This document shows positions 60,701 through 64,000 of a DNA stretch of 64,000 nt, piece after piece (positions within the stretch are counted from its first letter, which is position 1; the number at the start of each line of letters is the position of its first letter). This stretch comes from Ramazzottius varieornatus. Taxonomy: Eukaryota > Tardigrada > Eutardigrada > Parachela > Ramazzottiidae. The stretch is taken from positions 527,783-591,782 of the forward strand of contig BDGG01000002.1 in the NCBI GenBank assembly GCA_001949185.1, in the 5' to 3' direction. The translations under genes were made by a program, and so were the position numbers. The notes beneath the pieces are model-generated. The model worked only from the letters and a program-made list of their open reading frames with translations. It did no database searches and was not told where the DNA came from.

Positions 60701-63700
60701 AACTGAAACTAAATGTGAAACTGAAACTGAATGCAGCACTGGTTTTCCAATAGTTTTCCAAAATGATTTCAGCATCGATTAGTTTTCGTTTGTTCGATTC
60801 ATCTGGGTGAATTGCAAGGTCTCCAGTCTGTCGGTCTAGCAGAAGCTGGATGAAAATAAACGACAGTTGCCATCCCTTTGATCATCTAGAGCACACTGAG
60901 GATCGAGCAAGCTGGAGCAAAACATCGAGGTTAACACCGTGAGCACCACGCGATGTTTCGCTTTCAGAATACGATGCGGGCAAGTCGTTTTCGCCTCTTC
61001 TGGCTGTTTAAATGCAGGGTCGGGTGCCAAAAACTGAACCAAAAACCTTTCTCTCGTTTGGCTAAAATTTGGTAACAAGATGTGCAATTCGCCACCCACA
61101 AGGTTAAAACGGCCAAACTTCATGTTTTTTTCCTCACCACTGGACAGATCTTGTCACGAATTTGAAACTCCCACAAAATACGAAATGTTTGGACTCGGGT
61201 TAAACCTTCTCTGGAGACTCTGGACTGACCGAGAGCCTGACTGAAAAGTAATTTGCTAGATGCGGCAACATTCCATCGAAAATGGAAAAAGTTCCACACA
61301 GTTTTGCAGAGCAACTGTCCAGTGGCCATCAGATGCAGGTCGAAGAGAAGTTGAGTTCTTCAAGAAAAGGGGAAAACGGGCAGCAAAAGTTAGGCCGGAT
61401 TTCGCTAAACACAGATGAGTGAGCACCAGGAAACTGAGTTTCCCGCCCTGCGCTCAAGGTTTCAATACTAAGGTCTGGTTGACCGCGGCAGTGTGGGTTG
61501 ACTATAGGCAAATGCGTATACAGCACTAATAACGGAAACGTCGAACAGACGGTCTGACTGGAGTACTGGCAGAAAAAGACCGACACGCCCGTCGGATCAG
61601 ACGACGTCAAACTTTGCCGAACAATAGATGTACTGTGATGCATGAAAGCGCCGGCTCTATAACGTCAACAGCACAATCACCTGCGCACACTGCATATGTA
61701 TAACCAGTGGTACGCCCAATTTAAGGCCTTACAAAATTGAAAGTATATACGCGAATTTCGCGCCCGGGCCAAAAAGGCACTGCTCTCACGCACCACTAGA
61801 CCTGGCCAAAGTGTGATTAACTGTGGTGTAGCGTTATTTGTATTGGCTTATTGGCTTTCACACCGAAACTACTTTTTTGGTGCGAAAGCCACACCACTTT
61901 TTTCAATGTGGTGTGAATCAGACATCACTCTTTTGGTGCACCACACCACACCAAACCGGAAAACCGAAAAGGCGAAACCTGTATGTGGAGCCGCTAGGAA
62001 AAAAATTTGGCGTAACAAAGATGACAAATAGAAACGGAGTGCTGTTAATGCACGCGCCGAAGCTGAACCTGACGTCAGCTTGCATAATTCCACTGGTCCC
62101 TGCATGTTTGACCGAAAGAGCGCACCATGATTCGCCTTAGCCACGATCATCTTATGAAGTGGTGCAGCAGAACTTTTTTGGTTTGGTGCGATGTAGTGTC
62201 TTCGAACACCGAAACCGAAATTTCGGTGTGAAATCAAACCGAGAATAGTGGTATCAAACCGCTATTCTCGGTTTGATGTTTCCGCATACCGAAACCAAAA
62301 TGTGTGGTTTATTTCGGTGTGGTGTGGTGTGATAAAATTGTCCGGCGCATTAGGAAACCAGCAAATCTTTTACATAAGCCTGACCCAAGCTTTCATAGTG
62401 GTGCACGTCTAATCACATCATGGATACTAGAGGGGGTAAAGGAACGCTTACGTACATCACGCCAGTCCTTTCATCGATGAAGTCACTGCCGGACTCGCTC
62501 CCATTAGTGGCCGTGCTGAAATGGATGACCTTTGGCTGCACGGAGAAACCGGCTGTTCGGCTCAGCCTGACTGATCGAGCCGCTGTGCAGTGACCATGTA
62601 TACAGGTACAGTACATGAAACGCCTAAAATGGCTCACTGCAGAGCTACTACCGTAAGTATCGCGCCACGTGGGCAAACGAACATGGCTTACGGGTGGGTA
62701 AGGCACGTGACACACAAAGCAGTTCCAGATCGGAATATCCTAATCGTAACTAAACTGACTCTGTCGGGGCGCGGCCTCGGTGCGCTTTAGACCAGTAGTG
62801 GTGTTCGTAGTACTGGTGAGTGCCTCAACCGCTTCCATGTTTTACGGCTCTACGGTACACACAGCCTTCACAGCGGCTCCTCTCCCTCCTTCAATCTCTC
62901 TGAGCAAATCAAACGCCGCCCCGACAGTCCTTCAAGCTGTTGGTAACACCGAGCGCCAGACAAATGTGACGATTTAACCGTAGCAAGATTAACGCATTTC
63001 GTTTTCGCTAGCTAAGAAACGACCTTGGACTCTGCAGGCCTGTTTATGATGCTTTCACGGCTATCACAATTGCATTTTGCACTTCCACCACCCCACCGCT
63101 GGTAAGTATTTCGCAGTAAGCCTAATCTCTGTATCATCTGCCAATACCAAGTACTTTTGGCCTCCTGGCTAGTTTATCGAATATCTTTTGCGGTTTCTCG
63201 TTTGGCAATAGCCTTCAGATCACTCTGTGCGACACGTTACGTACGAGTACGACCCTGTACGGATTCATACGCGTACATCAAGCTCGAATCTTAAGTAAGA
63301 AGGTTGCGAACGATCAGTTGCCAATCACTATGATCAGCTGATGGTCACCATTAGCGTGACTGGAAAATCCTAAAATCATGATGCCGTAAAAATATGCCGT
63401 GCCTATGTTCGACTGATTGACAGCCGATCGTTAGTAAACTGCTTTCCCATGACTCTGGTTTCATTTGCGCGTATGAGCTGGTACAGGTCGTACATAACGA
63501 CGATCGAAGATCTTTCCCGGTAGGGAGATGATCAAGAGGTCAATCCAACTCGTTAAAACGGCCAAAGCGATCTAAGGAGTATGGCCGAACGGGAATCCAC
63601 AGAGCAGGTCCGAGGAAGCGGCCATGAGGCCGAAAAAACTGGGCGCGAGTAGCTGAAACAGAACTTTATGTTCGTTTGTTTAACGTTTTTTCTCGTTGGC

Positions 63701-64000
63701 AGATGGGGGTGTGGTTTGGTGCTGGTCTCTGCGTCTTTTCTTTCGCGTTCCTCGTCCCTTTCATTTATTACCTTTCCCGTTTCTACACGCAAGGAAGGAC
63801 TGCCAAAGACGGCCGTGGTCAACCATCTATGTTTTCCATAGCACGTAGCTCTATTTTGTCCGGCTTCAGTAGGAGTTCACGCAGATCTTCCGGGCGCAAT
63901 AGTCGCAGATCCTCCAGCCTTTCCAGTCGCAAATCCAGAAATTCTGGGGCTGGCTCGAGAACTAGCAAGTCTGTAGCAAGACCTTCAGCTGCGATTGCTC
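39749..64000 (+). CDS. PROM: Prominin (CD133 family), partial at right edge
   Basis: Sixteen exons agree in phase: 39749-40004, 40347-40396, 40685-40875, 40988-41187, 41423-41518, 46963-47180, 48713-48845, 50766-50919, 50987-51139, 52182-52320, 52430-52750, 54980-55231, 55285-55413, 59262-59333, 63012-63101 and 63703 onward, open at the window end. They give at least 917 residues; vertebrate prominin-1 is about 865. A signal peptide starts MYYNWIFAIAIWHL. Five membrane helices: TM1 about 107-132, TM2 about 151-172, TM3 about 436-462 (GLYAFLFFIICILSFAGVGV), TM4 about 485-510, TM5 about 820-845 (WFGAGLCVFSFAFLVPFIYY). Two large extracellular loops hold many NxS/T sites. The block GLCRPVYDAF before TM5 matches the prominin SCKPV region. 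Prominins bind cholesterol and shape membrane protrusions. The cytosolic tail is unusually Ser/Arg-rich. The 3' end of exon 3 (donor GTGCGT) is the least certain boundary. Confidence 0.92.
42020..42185. repeat. GCGCACCATAACG motif cluster
   Basis: CCGGCGCACCATAACG occurs twice about 65 bases apart, followed by ACGCACCATAGCGTTA and the inverted CATGGTGCGCGGG; a lone relative GCGCACCATAAT is at 46650. Confidence 0.5.
42535..42770. repeat. Dispersed 230-base repeat, copy 1
   Basis: Shares several blocks in order with copy 2 (54145-54370): TCACAAAACTGTTCGCCCTT, CCCCCACATGGGGTTT, GTGACGTCAAAA, ACTTTTCTGAC, and CTGACCAGTGGTCAGATGGC. It lies in prominin intron 5. Confidence 0.75.
43530..44300. repeat. 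AACCAAACC / GGTTTATGTGGTTT arrays
   Basis: Two patches (about 43530-43695 and 44150-44300) of short motifs such as TGGTTTATGTGGTT, AAACCAAACC, CCATATGG and ACCAGACCA, in both orientations. The patches are roughly reverse complements of themselves. Confidence 0.6.
45169..45312. repeat. MITE-like inverted repeat in prominin intron 5
   Basis: CTACCAAATTATC and ACCACGTGA on the left are complemented by TCACGTGGT and GATAATTTGGTAG on the right, about 140 bases apart, with no coding potential between. Confidence 0.6.
45578..45690. repeat. Short inverted repeat CCAGAGGGC
   Basis: AGGATTAACGCCCTCTGG at about 45578-45597 faces ACCAGAGGGCACTAATCTT at about 45671-45689. Confidence 0.5.
49676..50198. 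repeat. Possible nonautonomous element with short inverted ends
   Basis: CTTACGTTCCTCTAAGGTTG and TGCAC at the left face GTGGAATGCACAACCTTACG and TTCCTAAGG at the right, about 500 bases apart. Part of the right end (ACGTTCCTAAGG) is instead a direct copy of the left, so the structure is not a simple TIR pair. Confidence 0.35.
54145..54370. repeat. Dispersed 230-base repeat, copy 2
   Basis: Same blocks and orientation as the copy at 42535-42770: CACAAAACTGTTCGCCCTTA, ACCCCCACATGGGGTTTTG, GGTGACGTCAAAAA, and CTGACCACTGGCCAGACAGC. It lies in prominin intron 11. Confidence 0.75.
56599..58197 (-). pseudogene. pogo/Tigger-like DDE transposase, inactivated
   Basis: Minus-strand exons 58197-58024, 57937-57601 and 57512-56599 join in phase to 474 codons interrupted by one in-frame TGA (57237-57235). 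An N-terminal psq-type helix-turn-helix (LGQKALIIFKREVQQ..IADECGLSVYGV) is followed by a CENP-B-type DNA-binding domain (WGWYDKFCGRHNV) and a DDE_1 domain. The first catalytic Asp lies in NCDETGIWW and the third in QPCDAGII. The second position reads LLVNNFSGH, with Asn where the family has Asp. A 27-base intron removing the TGA can be drawn but would be far shorter than others here. Two disabling changes in an otherwise well-kept frame suggest a recently dead copy. It lies in the prominin intron 55414-59261, in antisense. Confidence 0.82.
61855..62340. repeat. ACCACACCACACC / GGTGTGGTGTGG palindromic patches
   Basis: About 61855-61965 holds GTGGTGTGA and CACCACACCACACCAAACCG; about 62170-62335 holds GAAACCGAAATTTCGGTG, TCAAACCGAGAATAG and its inverted copy, and TTTCGGTGTGGTGTGGTGTG. 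Similar in style to the 43.5 kb patches with a different core. Confidence 0.6.
63505..63665. repeat. Single arm of the 28.5-29.0 kb repeat family, prominin intron 15
   Basis: GATCTTTCCCGGTAGGGAGA then ATGATCAAGAGGTC, TTAAAACGGCCAA, GTATGGCCG, GAATCCAC and GCTGAAACAGAAC, in the same order as the arm at 28868-29033. It ends about 40 bases before the last visible prominin exon. Confidence 0.6.

Larger units (their letters stand above)
55414..63011. other. Prominin introns 13 and 14
   Basis: Two introns flank the 72-base exon at 59262-59333. The first carries the antisense pogo relic; the second carries the ACACC palindromic patches. No other coding exon is needed for phase. Confidence 0.6.

Noticed and set aside
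62600-62652. An extra 47-base prominin exon between 59333 and 63012 (after TATACAG, before GTAAGT)
   Set aside because: It fits in phase only with a later acceptor; using CGCTAG at 63006-63011 instead joins in phase 0 and restores the Cys-x-Pro block, so no extra exon is needed.

Overview
Eukaryotic genomic DNA from an invertebrate animal. It carries spliced GT..AG genes, introns from about 50 bases to over 5 kb, many small palindromic elements, and a 50-base N gap at 28818-28867 that marks a scaffold join. Prominin, NEMP/TMEM194, a SLO potassium channel, a NIT-domain guanylate cyclase and an arthropod-type tachykinin-related peptide (PSGFxGxR-amide) point to an ecdysozoan, most likely a panarthropod. 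A tardigrade would fit, but the species cannot be settled from the sequence alone.

Layout. 1-12.8 kb: mostly unrecognised sequence with many copies of a palindromic 'AAGTGGCGCA' element and a few minus-strand exons of one or more unrecognised serine-rich genes (3.46-3.65 and 8.59-9.37 kb). 12.8-14.95 kb: a decayed partial copy of the C-terminal half of a SLO channel gene. 15.6-21.7 kb: a complete 16-exon SLO-family gene whose exon phases all agree (1168 codons); it keeps the calcium bowl but lacks the TVGYGD filter and most S4 arginines. 22.97-23.53 kb (+) and 24.7-26.2 kb (-): two convergent two-exon neuropeptide precursor genes, one tachykinin-like and one kinin-like. 27.2-30.9 kb: probable retroelement debris, a 165-base inverted repeat around the N gap, and an RGG-rich reading frame. 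31.5-33.76 kb: NEMP (+, 3 exons). 34.0-36.9 kb: NIT-type receptor guanylate cyclase (-, 5 exons, 749 codons). 37.0-39.1 kb: nonautonomous DNA transposons. 39.75 kb to the window end: one prominin gene (+, at least 16 exons, open at the right edge), with a dead pogo/Tigger transposase in one intron and many small repeats in the others.

The exons of the SLO, NEMP, cyclase and prominin genes and of the two peptide genes were joined by hand by matching GT..AG sites to codon phase; each join restores family-typical sequence across the junction. The genes do not form an operon or pathway, although SLO, the two peptide genes and the cyclase are all typical of excitable or sensory cells. The strongest points for follow-up are the filterless SLO channel with its degenerate neighbour, the transposon insertion that duplicated a splice acceptor in the cyclase gene, the dimeric palindromic repeat family confined almost entirely to the left half, and the two new peptide precursors.
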